Notes under the pieces: model-generated
The model's input: the letters and a program-made list of their open reading frames with translations, nothing else
Database searches by the model: none
Told to the model about the DNA's origin: nothing
Translations under genes and position numbers: made by a program
Assembly (NCBI GenBank): GCA_049487715.1
Contig: CP150576.1
Coordinates: forward strand, 186,001 to 250,000
Direction of reading: 5' to 3'
DNA: 64,000 nt
DNA from: Pycnococcus provasolii
Lineage: Eukaryota; Chlorophyta; Pseudoscourfieldiophyceae; Pseudoscourfieldiales
Part shown: positions 49,916-60,191 of the stretch, in pieces
Layout: each line of letters opens with the position of its first letter
Position numbering within the stretch: the first letter of the stretch is position 1

Positions 49916-50488
49916 ACTATCGTAACAGCTTTTAACTTTAACAACACTCTTTATATATGTACATACCGTCCGTTTGATTCGCAAAACACAACAAATCCGC
50001 GTTGACCGACCGGTAATCGACTTCTTCACCCTCCATCGGAGCTCCATCAGGCGCCAACCACCGCAGGCTTCTGGCGTGGAAAAAGAAGCAAACAAACCCC
50101 TAACTTAAAACCTTTGGAACCCCGGCAAAAAAATGAGAAACCCCGAACGAGAGATGTTTTCGAGTGTGTGAGTGTGTGAGTGAGTGAGATATTTTTCCGA
50201 GTGTGTGAGTGATGAGTCATCACCTCAGCCTTTGGAACCAAGCCACTCTGCATTTCTCACTCAAGACGGCAGTGCAAAACAATATACCTTTTTTCAACAA
50301 AAAAAAACGTCTTGACCGACGTGTCATTACTATCCGGAAGCTGGGAGGCTGTGGCAGTAACGGGCCACAAGGGACTCCCCAACCAGGATGCGAGATCACG
50401 AGCGTCACCGTGAAATGGTCGCACACTAATACTGCCGGCGGCTGCGTCAGATTTCTCTCTTACGGACGAGTTTTTTTCTTGGTTTTAG

Positions 50489-50630
50489 TCACGGAGCAAT
50501 TTTGAAGCGCGCGTATGCGCATCCCGACGCCGCGTCATTCGTGGACGTGGAGAAGCTTAAAGAGGTTGCAAAATCGCACCGGAGTGCCTTGGACTTTGAT
50601 ACGGGATTCATTGATAATATGGAAGTGTAA
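50489..50630 (+). CDS. possible orphan 3' exon (about 47 aa)
   Basis: Follows an acceptor-like TTTTTTTCTTGGTTTTAG and encodes a protein-like stretch (HGAILKRAYAHPDAASFVDV... FDTGFIDNMEV) ending at TAA. No family is recognised, and no joined upstream exon was identified. It could be the end of a decayed gene. Confidence 0.3.
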
Positions 50631-50697
50631 ACACCATGTAACGAACGAGGGGAGTTCTGTGGTATATCCCCGACCAATCTTTCCGTTCACGGAGGAT

Positions 50698-50902
50698 TAT
50701 AAAAATATATTTTCCGACTATTTTCCCAGTTCAGGGGAATTCCCCCGATGGACTAACTTTTAGGACTAGGGGGTGGTATAAGAAATTCTATTTTCCGACC
50801 ATTTTCCCCATTCAGGGGATTTCCCCCGATGGACTATTTCCCTGGTATAGGGGGTGTTATAAGAAATTTATTTTTCGCCCTCCCCGACCATTTTCCCCGT
50901 TA
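50698..50902 (+). repeat. tandem repeat, ~80-bp unit, 2.5 copies
   Basis: Units run TTATAAGAAATTYTATTTTCCGACC..., through a GGGGAATTCCCCC-type palindrome and CGATGGACTA, to TAGGGGGTG. The copies differ by point changes, and the third is partial. Confidence 0.7.
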
Positions 50903-51330
50903 TGAAGAGCCCAACTTTGGCGCCCTGTAGCGCCGCCGTGAGCGTCCTGGCGAGCTTGCCGCTTGAGGCACATAAAGAGCAACTCATGAGCTTTCGATAG
51001 CACCAAGAACCACGTCAAACGGCCAAGGGACGGCTCCCCGGCAGTCGTGCACGTAAAAATCTCGTTTTAGGTCGGACCAGCCCTTTACAAGAAAGATGGT
51101 CGAATGCAGGGTAGGTACAACACAGTAGGTAAAACAATATCTATCACGTTAGTAAGGGCAAGATTGTAACTAGATCGTTTCGAGCGAGTAGTCTAACTTA
51201 ACTACCAACGGTATGTAATAAGGTGGGAGAATGAAAAAAAGATCAGATTTGAGATTTCCCCCTCCCCTTTCTTCGTGTGTGTGTTTTTTTCCCATCACCG
51301 CACGCAGATCACACTCTTCCTATCATAATC

Positions 51331-51938
51331 ATGCTCCACGGTGGTCACGTCAAGGCGGTCGCGGCCGTCGCCATGTCGTTTGCGGCCGCCGTCGGTATCA
51401 GCACGCTCGCGTACCCGCGCGTGTTCCGCATCGCGTGCGAACGTGCGTTCGACTTTGTGGATGAAGATTCCTCTGGAGAACTTGACACGTCCGAGATCAT
51501 GACGGCTGTTTTGATGGTACGTCGTTGCAAATATATTTTTCCAAATAAACAACAACAACAACACACTCACTTAACTCACTCCATCTATCCCCCATTTTGT
51601 CTGTTTAATAGCTGTACTCGCACCTGAACAAACGCCTTCCCTGGGAAGATCCGCCAACCAAGGCTCAAGTGCAACAGTTAATGGAACAAGCTGACGTGGA
51701 CCAAAACGGACGCCTTAACAAAGAAGAGTTTGTCAACTTCTGCAACAACTTTCTCAAAGGTGGAGAAAACTTTTTCAAGAGACTCTCTACCGGCATAACG
51801 CGTGACGTTGGCACAATACCCGCCGTCGCCAAGGGAGCTAAGGTTGCTTTGAAAGCAACAGCTATTGGCGCAGCCTTGCCAGAGTCCGTCGTCGCGGGTC
51901 TGGTCAGCACGACGACCAAGCTTGTCACCGGCAAATAA
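51331..51938 (+). CDS. small EF-hand protein (2 exons)
   Basis: Model: exon 1 51331-51516, a 95-bp intron (GTACGT...TTTAATAG), exon 2 51612-51938, giving 170 aa with a phase-0 junction. A hydrophobic N-terminus (VKAVAAVAMSFAAAVGIST) may anchor it to a membrane or act as a signal. An EF-hand pair follows: DEDSSGELDTSE (~40-51) and, in exon 2, DVDQNGRLNKEE. Without splicing the second hand would be lost. The C-terminal ~60 residues are Ala/Thr/Val-rich and unassigned. Likely a Ca2+-binding protein of unknown target. Confidence 0.72.
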
Positions 51939-52221
51939 ATTATGGTAGTAACTTAACCATAGTTTGTTTTGTTTTGTTTTGTTTTATTTACTTCATGGCG
52001 ACGACAACAAGCACAAGCGACAACAAACGCAAGTGGAGCTCTTACGCCAGAGAAAAGCGGCAAACGTTTTTTTACCAAAAAAAAAGAAAACGTAGTGCTG
52101 CTGCATGAATGGCACCCGCTCACTGAAAGGGCTGTGTATATGACCAGTCTAACTACAGTAGTCTATGATAGAATAAACGTTTCAACGTTTGTGTTGGACA
52201 GAGTAAAGGCTTTACTGAAAA

Positions 52222-52570
52222 TTACTGAATGTGCAATCTCAGGTTTGGCCCTTGATATCTTCTTAGCATCAGCGAACTTACCACAACGGACACACTGCTC
52301 AGAGCCATCGCACCGCCGGCAAGCCAAGGAGGAAGCCTGACTTTCAACCAAGGGTACAGCACCCCCGCAGCTACGGGAACGGCACACAGATTATATCCCA
52401 TGGCAAACACGTAGTTCAGCCGTATGCGCTGAAACACCGCTCGAGCCAAAGCGAGCGCATCCGCGACGCTTGTTAGACCCGCGCGCATAAGCACCACGTC
52501 AGCAGCCTCCACAGCCACGTCAGCACCGGCGCCAATTGCCATGCCCACGTCCGCCGCAGCCAAGGCGGGT

Positions 52571-52603
<33 letters not shown>

Positions 52604-55371
52604 ACACAGCCGTCGCGCTGCTGCAGCTGACCAATTCGAATCGCCTTCTCCTCCGGAAGCAACGGTGCATGGACGTCAGAAATTCCCGCAGATGCAGCAA
52701 CCGCCCTTGCGGTTGCCTCGTTGTCGCCGCTTAGCATGCTGCACGAGATACCCGACGCGAGCAGGTGCGATACCACGTCCACAGCCTCCGGACGCAGCGG
52801 ATCTGCCACCGCGAACGCGGCGAGCGTCTCGCCGTCGCGCATCAAGATGGCAACGCTTCTTGCCCTCTTCTCCTGTGCCGCCAACCAACGGCTCATGCCA
52901 TTTCCGAGAGCTGCTCGTCCTCCTCGTGCCTCCGAGGTTGCGAGCGCCACGTTGCCGCACACGACGCGTGAACCTTCACGCGGTGCACCTTGGCCAATCG
53001 CCTGCCTCCATGCGCTGAGACCAACCCTCACCCCCGAGGTGGGAGGTGGCGTGATGGACACCTGCACGCCGCTCGCCACCACGCCTAACCCAGGTCGCAC
53101 CTCCAGCGCGGCTGCACGTGGGATCCAGTCGCAGCTTCGTGCATCCTCCTCCAAGTTGTTTGTTGCTCCATCGTCAGGCAATGTCTCTGACGCGGCAATA
53201 GGTGCGGGTGCAGGTGCCAGCTCCAAAAGAGGCGCGTCCTCGGACACCACCTCCACCTCGAAATGAGGCGCATCCTCGGACACCACCTCCAACTTGGAAG
53301 AACCACCCGCAAGCTTGCCGTAGCAAAACTGCAGCAGCGCATTCGCCAGCGGGTGGTAGCTCTCCACCTCCGCCGTGCAAGCCATCAGCAGCGCGTGAAC
53401 TTCGCGTGCAGTCTGCGCCGCAGCACGCAAGCTGTCGCCGCCGTCCCACCTATCGAGGCTGCACTCGACCACGGATCCGCCGCTGCCCGTGGGTGTGCAC
53501 CACGCAACGACGCTCGGGCGGCCCGTCGTGAGCGTTCCCGTCTTGTCGAAGCATACGTGCGTCACCTTCGACGCACGCTCGAGAGCATCTCCACCCTTGA
53601 CGAGGATGCCGCGTGATGCGCCGACGCCCGTTCCAACCATGACGGCTGTCGGCGTTGCAAGACCGAGAGCGCAGGGGCAAGCAACCACCATCACAGCCGT
53701 GCCAAAGAGCAGAGCGAACAAAAACGAGCTCGTGCCCTCTGGCAGCCACGAAGATGGGTACGAACCTGCCGCACCAGCTGCCCACCACACGAGGAACGTA
53801 ATGATCGCCGTCACGACAACGGCTGGAACGAAACGCGCTGAGATGGAGTCAGCGAATCGCTGGATCGGCGCCTTGGCAAGCTGAGCCTGCTCAACGAGGC
53901 TAACAATGCGGCTGAGCGCCGTGTCGGCGCCAACACGCGTCGCCTGCACGATCAGCGAGCTGCTCGATGCGGTGACGGCGGTGCCTCCGACGACGGCATC
54001 GCCACGCTTTCGACGCTTCGGCGCCGACTCGCCGGTGAGCATGCTTTCGTCGACGTACGCCTCGCCGGAGAGCACGATGCCGTCGCAGGGCACGAGCGAG
54101 CTCGGCGACACGCGCAGGATGTCGTTGCGCTGCACGAGAGCAGAGTCAATCAGGCGCACGCTCGCCTTGGCGTACGCCTGCTCGGTGCACTCCGCATCAC
54201 CCGATTGTAGCTTTGACATTTTAAGCAGCACGGCGCTCTGCGGCTTAAGGCGAAGCAGCGTCGCGATCGCCTCTGACGTTTTCCCCTTGGCGCGAGCCTC
54301 GAGGTACTTTCCGAGGATGATGAACGTTAACAGCATGGCGGACGTCTCGAACGCATCGGTGTGCTCGTACGAGGTGTGGTGAGCGTTCATGTGGTGAAGG
54401 ATGGAAATCAAGCTGTACACGTATGCGGACGACGTGCCAAGCGCCACGAGCACGTCCATGTTCGCCGTGCCTCTTCGCAGCGCGTAGTACGCACCCTGGT
54501 AGAAGCGCCAGCCAACTCCAAACTGCATGGGCGTTGTGATGAGGAAGAGAAGCATTTCGCCAATCTGTGGTCCGTTCGTCATAATATCTGCGGCAAGCAA
54601 CCGGCCGAGCGGGGGGCAGAGCATGCGTCCCTTCGAGAGCACCATGATGGGTATGGTGAACAGCAGCGCCGTGCGTAATAGTCGGCGCCACTCGTTCGCG
54701 TTCTCGCGCTGCTTGGCGCTGAGGGTTGAAGTGGAAACGTGCGGGAAGGCGGATACGAGGTTGAACGACGTGCACAGGTCGCAGAGGTCACGCACTCCTG
54801 TCGTGTTTTGGTGGTACTTGATGGTGATGAGGTGTGTGGGCGGCGTTTTTCTGCCGTTGTCGAGCGTTTCGTGTGGTGCCGATGTTGGGGCGTCGTCGTC
54901 GCCGTCGTCGTCGGGCGGTGCCCTTTCGATGTGCGCCCTGACAACGCCCGGCGAGACGTTGACTGCGGCGAACACTGCCTTGGCAACCGCGTCGGAGTTG
55001 GCTCTCACGGCGAGCGTAACGTCCGCAATATCGTCGTCCGTTTCCCTGTTGTTATGTGCCGCTGCGTTTGTCGTTTGTTTCGTCGACGATGTGCTGATGA
55101 CAGCAATGTCGTGCACGTCGAATCCCACGGACTCGATCGCATCTCTGCATATCTTCTGCAGTTCAGCCTCTGACGTAGCCTCTGTCGCCGCGACGACGCG
55201 CGCTTCTTCTGTCGTCAGCGCGACAGCAGCGGACGTCACTCCCGGACACTCCAGGAGCGCGCGTTCGACGGCGGACGAGCACGCGGCGCAGTGCATGCCT
55301 CCCACTGAGATGCGCAGGGACAGCGAACCACCACCACCACCACCACCACCACCTGACGAAGACGCGGACAT
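52222..55371 (-). CDS. P1B-type Cu+-transporting ATPase
   Basis: 1049 aa, with the start taken at ATG 55371; the frame is open further upstream but is not conserved. After a poly-Gly leader comes one heavy-metal-associated domain with GGMHCAACSSAVERAL. A second, degenerate HMA-like segment lacks CxxC. Eight membrane helices are expected. Key motifs are TGES in the actuator, CPCALGLATPTAVMVG in M6 (the Cu+ site), DKTGTLTTG phosphorylation, the ESYHPLA nucleotide-domain HP pair, GDGINDAPAL, and GYNLCAVPVAAG and MALSSVSVVVSS in M7/M8, diagnostic of Cu+ pumps. The nucleotide domain has a ~130-aa Ala/Pro/Glu-rich insertion. Plastid (PAA-like) or endomembrane location is undecided. Confidence 0.93.
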
Positions 55372-56489
55372 TTTATTTTCCCAGAAAAAACACAAAATGA
55401 TCGCGGGAAGAATGGGAGAAGGGGAGAAGGTGCGGAGGCTGAAAACCCCAATCAGCCGATTTTGGAAAAAACCGTACGAAAAACCACCGTGACACGTGAT
55501 CTCAACGAACGTACGGGTTCTTCCCTGGAGGGTGAGGGATTGGGAGGGAGGGGCCGGGACCCCACCAGCCGACGGGCGGAGGAGGAGGCGGTGGATCCTC
55601 CGCACCTCCAGTCCTCCACAGATCAAATCTTGATGAGCGCCACACGGATACGCCGACACGTGCACAAGGGAGGCCGGAGGCACGGCAACGCAACCCGTGT
55701 GAGGCGGCCTGTCCAGTAGTACTATGGACAGCCCCCCTTGGAACGAGACAAGTGTCTTCAAGTTCGGGTTTGGTTTTATCGAGTTGCCTTCTCGGGTCTT
55801 GTTTATAGTGGAGAAGGGTAAAACCCTCCGAGCCCGTTTTGAAGGTTGGCTCTACCACTTCCTCTCAGGGTCCCCAACTGTGGTCCCCAACTAATCTGTA
55901 TACACTCGCGCGCGCGTCGTCGTCTGCTGCTGCGGTCGTTGTGCCGCGCGACATCGACGCTGTCGCTCGCGTGTTGCCGTCGTCTGCTCCCGCCGTGATT
56001 GCGCCGGTGGCAATCGCGCGCATCTCCTGCATCGTCGCCGTGCCGACGGTCGTTCCAAACACATCGGAAGCGACACGTCGGCACGACGACTTGCGGTCGT
56101 CGGTGGTGCAGTGGTGCTGTGCGTGCCATTTGTTTGCTGCGCGGACGTCAGCGAGTGCAGCCTCGCTCACCAAGCGTCCACGCCACGTGCTCCGCCGTCG
56201 GCGCGGTGCTGTTGCGCACATCCTTCCCCTCGACGTCACCCACGTATGGCTTGAGCACGTTGGCGCTGACGGCGTGAAGTGCGTCCAAGGTCTCGGTCCG
56301 ACCGTTACCCGACCGGGATCCCCGGGGCAAAAAAAAAGGAAAAATCTCGACCCGAAAATAGGCGACCAAATAAAACGACCACAGACGGATCCCCTTTGGG
56401 AAAATCAATCCCGTTATTTTGCTGACCTGGCAGATATTCCTTCGCCCGGTCCTTTTTTGGGATTGGCATCCGCATATCATTTTCCTTTT
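55372..56489. other. intergenic, possible degraded minus-strand coding
   Basis: Minus-strand frames at ~56400-56150 (DALHAVSANVLKPYVGDVEG...) and, after a frame change, ~56200-55865 (RLVSEAALADVRAANKW...) have protein-like composition. Together they may be a frameshifted gene relic. No family is recognised. Promoter elements of the copper ATPase (minus) and of the gene at 56490 must also lie here. Confidence 0.3.
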
Positions 56490-57317
56490 ATGTCAGGCGC
56501 GGGTCGTTTCATCAGCAAGAACGCTTACGCTTACTTCGCGAGGCTGTTCGAACACCGCGCGGGAGGCGCAATCGACCTCAAGTGGCACCAAGTCGAAACC
56601 ATGGTGCGCGCGCTTGGAGGGTCCGTGTACGCGCCAGGGGCACATTTGGGGCACAAAACAGGAGCGAGGTGGAACCCGACGTTGCGCGTGCAAATTGGTG
56701 GACTCTCCAAGGTGTTTCGCACACCATCCGGACACAGGCACGAACGCAAGAACATAGCCACGCAGGAAGATATCAGCACGCTTCGTCGCCTGCTCATTCG
56801 CGCGGGCGCTGTCAACGACGCAGGTGAGCCGAGCAAGGTGGACGTCGCCACACAAGAAGAGGGCTCGCTGAATACCCATCGTGCGCTCATCGTCATCACG
56901 CACAAGGCTGCGCACGTCTTCAACAACCTTTACGACCAGCGCGAGTCGACGCTCGTTCCCGTTCCTGAGCTACTCGGACATGACAGGAACACGCACCACC
57001 TGCACCCACACCAACAGCCGCCAGGCGGCGCGCTCGCGTCTCCGAAAGGGGGAAACTACTACCACGGAGTTTCAAATCGCCACTTCGTCGACGACGTGCG
57101 TCGTGCCCTTCCCGACTCCGGCGCGGATGTTCTGATTGTCGGGCATGGCAAGGGCCACTCGAGCGCGGCGGATGCTCTCGCGTCTGTTTTGGACGACTAC
57201 AAATCCTCCGGCGTCGCTGTTTTGGGCATTGAGAAGCTTGATTCGCACCTCACGGATAAGCAGTTGCTTGCTCATGCGCGCAGCTGGTTCACAAGGGTGC
57301 GTGGGTGGGAGGAGTAA
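56490..57317 (+). CDS. fusion of a HicA-like domain with an eRF1/baeRF-like domain, bacterial-type
   Basis: 275 aa from ATG at 56490. Residues ~29-106 read like a HicA-family (dsRBD-like) RNase: DLKWHQVETMVRALGG, a central strand pair, a conserved-position His in RTPSGHRHE, and DISTLRRLLIRAG at the end. Residues ~130-268 resemble the bacterial translational machinery/baeRF-type domain: ALIVITHKAAHVFNN, an HHLHPHQ stretch, FVDDVRRALPDSGADVLIVGHG and the end LGIEKLDSHLTDKQLLAHARSWF. Both parts are better known from bacteria than eukaryotes. No partner antitoxin gene is seen nearby. TGTAA lies 24 bp after the stop. Assignment is by motif pattern only. RNase activity and ribosome binding are inferences. 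Confidence 0.5.
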   Translation: MSGAGRFISKNAYAYFARLFEHRAGGAIDLKWHQVETMVRALGGSVYAPGAHLGHKTGARWNPTLRVQIGGLSKVFRTPSGHRHERKNIATQEDISTLRRLLIRAGAVNDAGEPSKVDVATQEEGSLNTHRALIVITHKAAHVFNNLYDQRESTLVPVPELLGHDRNTHHLHPHQQPPGGALASPKGGNYYHGVSNRHFVDDVRRALPDSGADVLIVGHGKGHSSAADALASVLDDYKSSGVAVLGIEKLDSHLTDKQLLAHARSWFTRVRGWEE

Positions 57318-57633
57318 AACGCTTGTTGTTTTGCTTTTGTTGTAAACACCTTGTTTGTTTGTATTGTCACGAATCGCTTCATTATTCAGGTGCGCGAAAA
57401 TAAATGTATCCTCCGCCATGGTTTCCATTCGGGTCCCCCCCCCCCCCCCCTTCATTCTTCGTTCCGCCGCCGCCGTGGCGCCGCCGTCCGCCGCACCCGT
57501 CCGCCGTCCGCCGTAAGCACTCGCGCTTTTATTATAAAAATAAAGTGTCTTTGAAGGGTAAAAGGGAGGATCCTTCGCTCTCATCTGAGAAGCAATCAAG
57601 CAGGCAGGCTATCAAGCAAGCAATCAGTCAAGC
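57318..57633. other. intergenic with C16 run
   Basis: A C16 run at 57435-57450, then CCGCCG-rich sequence, 185-200 bp upstream of the pICln ATG. No gene is seen. Confidence 0.5.
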
Positions 57634-58290
57634 ATGGTGGTATCTCTCGTTCCATTCTTGTCCCTCATGACGACGCCCTCGCAGGACGCATCCCCCTCAA
57701 CGCACCCAGCTATTGTCAACGCCATCGTGGAGTCTCTGGCGTCGTCGCATGACGACGAAACTTTCCACGCGACGCACGCGAACGTCACTCTACAGACTGC
57801 GGATCAGTCCACGAGTATTCCAGGCACGCTGGTTTTGACGACGCGGAGATTGCTCTTTGTTCCCCTGGACATGGATATCACAACACCTACGAGGAGTGGT
57901 GGCGTCGTCATTGCAGTGCCTTTTCGAGCCATAGCCGTGCACGCCATCGCGCGCGACCCGCCGGGAATCTACATGCAAGTGGAAGGCGCACTGCCAGCAG
58001 AATTAATTGCGTCGACAGCTCCTGAAGACGACGACGACGACGTCACGTCGGAAGTGAGACTACTCACCGACGAGGTGGATGTCGTCTACGAGGAGATGAG
58101 CGCGATGGCAGCTCTCAACCCCGACGACAATTCCGACGACTCGGACGACGACGTGTACGAAGAAGGTGACGACGACGCGCGGCGCGCTGCCATGCTCGAC
58201 CGTCTCGACGCCATGCTTGAGGCGCCCACACCCGCCGCGAACGTCGACCGTCTCCTGGAGGAGGATCGCGAGCGCTTCGACGACGCGTGA
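57634..58290 (+). CDS. CLNS1A: pICln (methylosome subunit / Sm-protein chaperone)
   Basis: 218 aa. The PH-like Voldacs/pICln domain shows STSIPGTLVLTTRRLLFVPLD, a conserved strand VPFRAIAVHAIARDPPGIYMQV, and TSEVRLLTDEVDVVYEEMSAMAALNPD. The acidic loop DDNSDDSDDDVYEEGDDD is typical. pICln holds Sm proteins for symmetric dimethylation by PRMT5 and for loading into snRNPs. It is tail-to-tail with the SDR gene, with only 46 bp between stops. Confidence 0.85.
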   Translation: MVVSLVPFLSLMTTPSQDASPSTHPAIVNAIVESLASSHDDETFHATHANVTLQTADQSTSIPGTLVLTTRRLLFVPLDMDITTPTRSGGVVIAVPFRAIAVHAIARDPPGIYMQVEGALPAELIASTAPEDDDDDVTSEVRLLTDEVDVVYEEMSAMAALNPDDNSDDSDDDVYEEGDDDARRAAMLDRLDAMLEAPTPAANVDRLLEEDRERFDDA

Positions 58291-58336
58291 AGAGTGAATG
58301 CACTGTACCAAAGTAAAGAAAAGAAATTTTTGTTTT

Positions 58337-59575
58337 TCAACGGCCAATGCCTTGCGGCTTCGTCGTTGCCTTGACGGCGGCTCCACCCGCAATCAGCGCG
58401 GGAGCCTTCACCTCGCCAGTCATGCCGTCCATGCTCGCAAACAGAGTGTCGACGATGCGCTGATCTTCGGACATGTTCGCGAAGTCGTCGTTGATGGGTC
58501 TTCCGTCGACGTACCACCTCGCCGTCTGTCCCTGGACGTCGGGCTGCCTGCTCGTCGCCACCTCTACGCACGTCTGCACGTTGCGCCGCATCGCCTCGCT
58601 CACGCCGAGCCCGACGTCGCCACCTTCGACGTTGTAATTTCCCGTTTTTCGACTTCGGCCTCGGAACAGCTGGTACAGCGCCATCGGCTTGCGCCGGTCC
58701 GCTATCGTGCCCGGGTGGCACGAGTTGACGGTGATGCCCAGCGGCATCAGCTTCGGCGCCCAGATGTATGGCATCATGCGAAGCACCTGCATGTTGCTCT
58801 CAAACACAGCCTGAGGCGTCGGGTGCCGCTGGGCGAACGACAGGTCGCGGAAGTCCGCGCCTCCGGCTGCCAAGCTAGCCACCTGCACGACGCGGGCGTT
58901 GTCCTTGATGTTGGGCATCTGCATTGTGCGCGCCATCAGCTCGGTGGTGGCGTAGATGAGGCGGTAGTGCAGCAACACGTTCACGGCAAACTCCTCGGAG
59001 ATGGGCGTGACCTTCGTGGCGATGGGCTGCTTGAGCCCGCTCTGAACTCTCTCGCCTTTCGCCGTTCCCGTCGCGTCCCAAGCACCCTCCGCCGCAACAG
59101 GGTCAGGCACGCCCATCGTCGCGGCGTTGACGACCACGTCCAGCCTGCCGAACGTGGTATCAACGAACTTCACAGCCTCGTTCACACCTTGCCACGTGAA
59201 GATGTCGCCCTCGAACAACACCACCTGCTTTCGCTGCACGAGGGTGTCGTATCTCGAGATTTGCCTCTGCTTGGTGAGCGGGTCGTCGAAGTTCTGCCTG
59301 AACTTCTGCAAAAATACGCAAACGGTCGCATGGTTGCGCACGAGCCCCTCGACGATCGCCACACCCATTTCGCTGTCTCCTCCCGTGACGAGCGCCACGC
59401 GCGGGTCGAAGAGCGCCTCGATCTGCTTCTTCTCCTCAACCTGGTACACGTCGTACTCGCGCTTCGCCAGGATCGCGAGCGCGAGGACGAGCGTTCCGAT
59501 AGTCACGTACGTCGCGAAGCGTATCCACCAGGCGCGCGTCGGGCCGGACGACACGGGTTGCATGAGCACCACCAT
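58337..59575 (-). CDS. membrane-anchored SDR-family protein, active site degenerate
   Basis: 412 aa. An N-terminal membrane helix (~18-40) precedes a Rossmann domain: ALVTGGDSEMGVAIVEGLV replaces the usual TGxxxGIG loop, VVVNAATMG matches the NNAG region, and VVQVASLAAGG is the Ser strand. Where retinol-dehydrogenase-like SDRs have the YxxxK catalytic pair, this protein reads FESNMQVLRMM, so both Tyr and Lys appear replaced. ITVNSCHPGTI is a normal downstream SDR motif. It is likely bound to ER or another endomembrane. It may be a non-catalytic or altered SDR; alignment would confirm the substitution. Confidence 0.75.
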   Translation of the reverse strand: MVVLMQPVSSGPTRAWWIRFATYVTIGTLVLALAILAKREYDVYQVEEKKQIEALFDPRVALVTGGDSEMGVAIVEGLVRNHATVCVFLQKFRQNFDDPLTKQRQISRYDTLVQRKQVVLFEGDIFTWQGVNEAVKFVDTTFGRLDVVVNAATMGVPDPVAAEGAWDATGTAKGERVQSGLKQPIATKVTPISEEFAVNVLLHYRLIYATTELMARTMQMPNIKDNARVVQVASLAAGGADFRDLSFAQRHPTPQAVFESNMQVLRMMPYIWAPKLMPLGITVNSCHPGTIADRRKPMALYQLFRGRSRKTGNYNVEGGDVGLGVSEAMRRNVQTCVEVATSRQPDVQGQTARWYVDGRPINDDFANMSEDQRIVDTLFASMDGMTGEVKAPALIAGGAAVKATTKPQGIGR

Positions 59576-60191
59576 GATTCGTTCGTCGTAGGAACTATCT
59601 TAGCTAAAAAAAATGAGGAGTAAGCAGCGAGCGAATCCTTCACCACCTACCTCAACACACACGTCTTAAGAGCACAGCGTCTTGCACGCACACGCGCGGG
59701 CACAGATACGCTGACTTAAGGCTGATCTTTTGATCACCAAAGCGATGGCGACAACAGGGATCACCAAATATATGCAAGCTCACCAAATATATGCAAGAGT
59801 GTAACCTGAAACAAACAGGTCGGTGAGTTGGCCGCTGACAAGCTGAGGAGCAAGAGCGTTGAAATACTGTAAGTTGATGGGAAGAATGGCGGGCAAGGGC
59901 AGCGCAGACGGCAGAGCCCAAACGAAACGAGCCAAAGAAGGCGCACAAAACACCTGCACAAATCACTCGACCTAATGGGAACTCCCCGACCAAATCACTC
60001 GACCTAATCACTCGACCTAATGGAACCTCTCCGACCAAATCACTCGACCTAATCACTCGACCTAATGGATGTGAACCTCCCCGACCAAATCACAAGTGAA
60101 CTTCAAGCATATATCGGATCAGGTGAGTGGTTCCCTTTCTTTTCAGTTTAGTTTGGTTATGTTACATCGTACTGCGTGTATTGCTGTGTCA
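59576..60191. other. intergenic with minisatellite
   Basis: Contains the minisatellite at 59961-60093 and a doubled CACCAAATATATGCAAG near 59762-59797. No gene is seen. Confidence 0.5.
59961..60093 (+). repeat. minisatellite, AATCACTCGACCTAAT units
   Basis: Three larger units, each built of AAATCACTCGACCTAATCACTC-like halves plus GGAACCTCCCCGACC; the unit length is about 45-52 bp. Confidence 0.75.

Larger units (their letters stand above)
49916..51330. other. intergenic with exon-like fragment and tandem repeats
   Basis: Apart from the fragment at 50489-50630 and the ~80-bp repeats at 50698-50902, nothing recognisable is seen. GTGTGAGTGAG simple repeats lie near 50165-50215. Confidence 0.45.

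Noticed and set aside
55372-55761. 130-residue N-terminal extension of the copper ATPase
   Set aside because: The sequence before ATG 55371 has no conserved features; the usual HMA domain starts right after 55371.
55839-56489. N-terminal extension of the HicA-like fusion gene
   Set aside because: Composition is unlike the downstream protein, and the opposite strand looks more coding-like. ATG 56490 begins the recognisable domain.
58298-59623. 441-aa plus-strand open frame
   Set aside because: His/Arg/Val-rich antisense shadow of the SDR gene.
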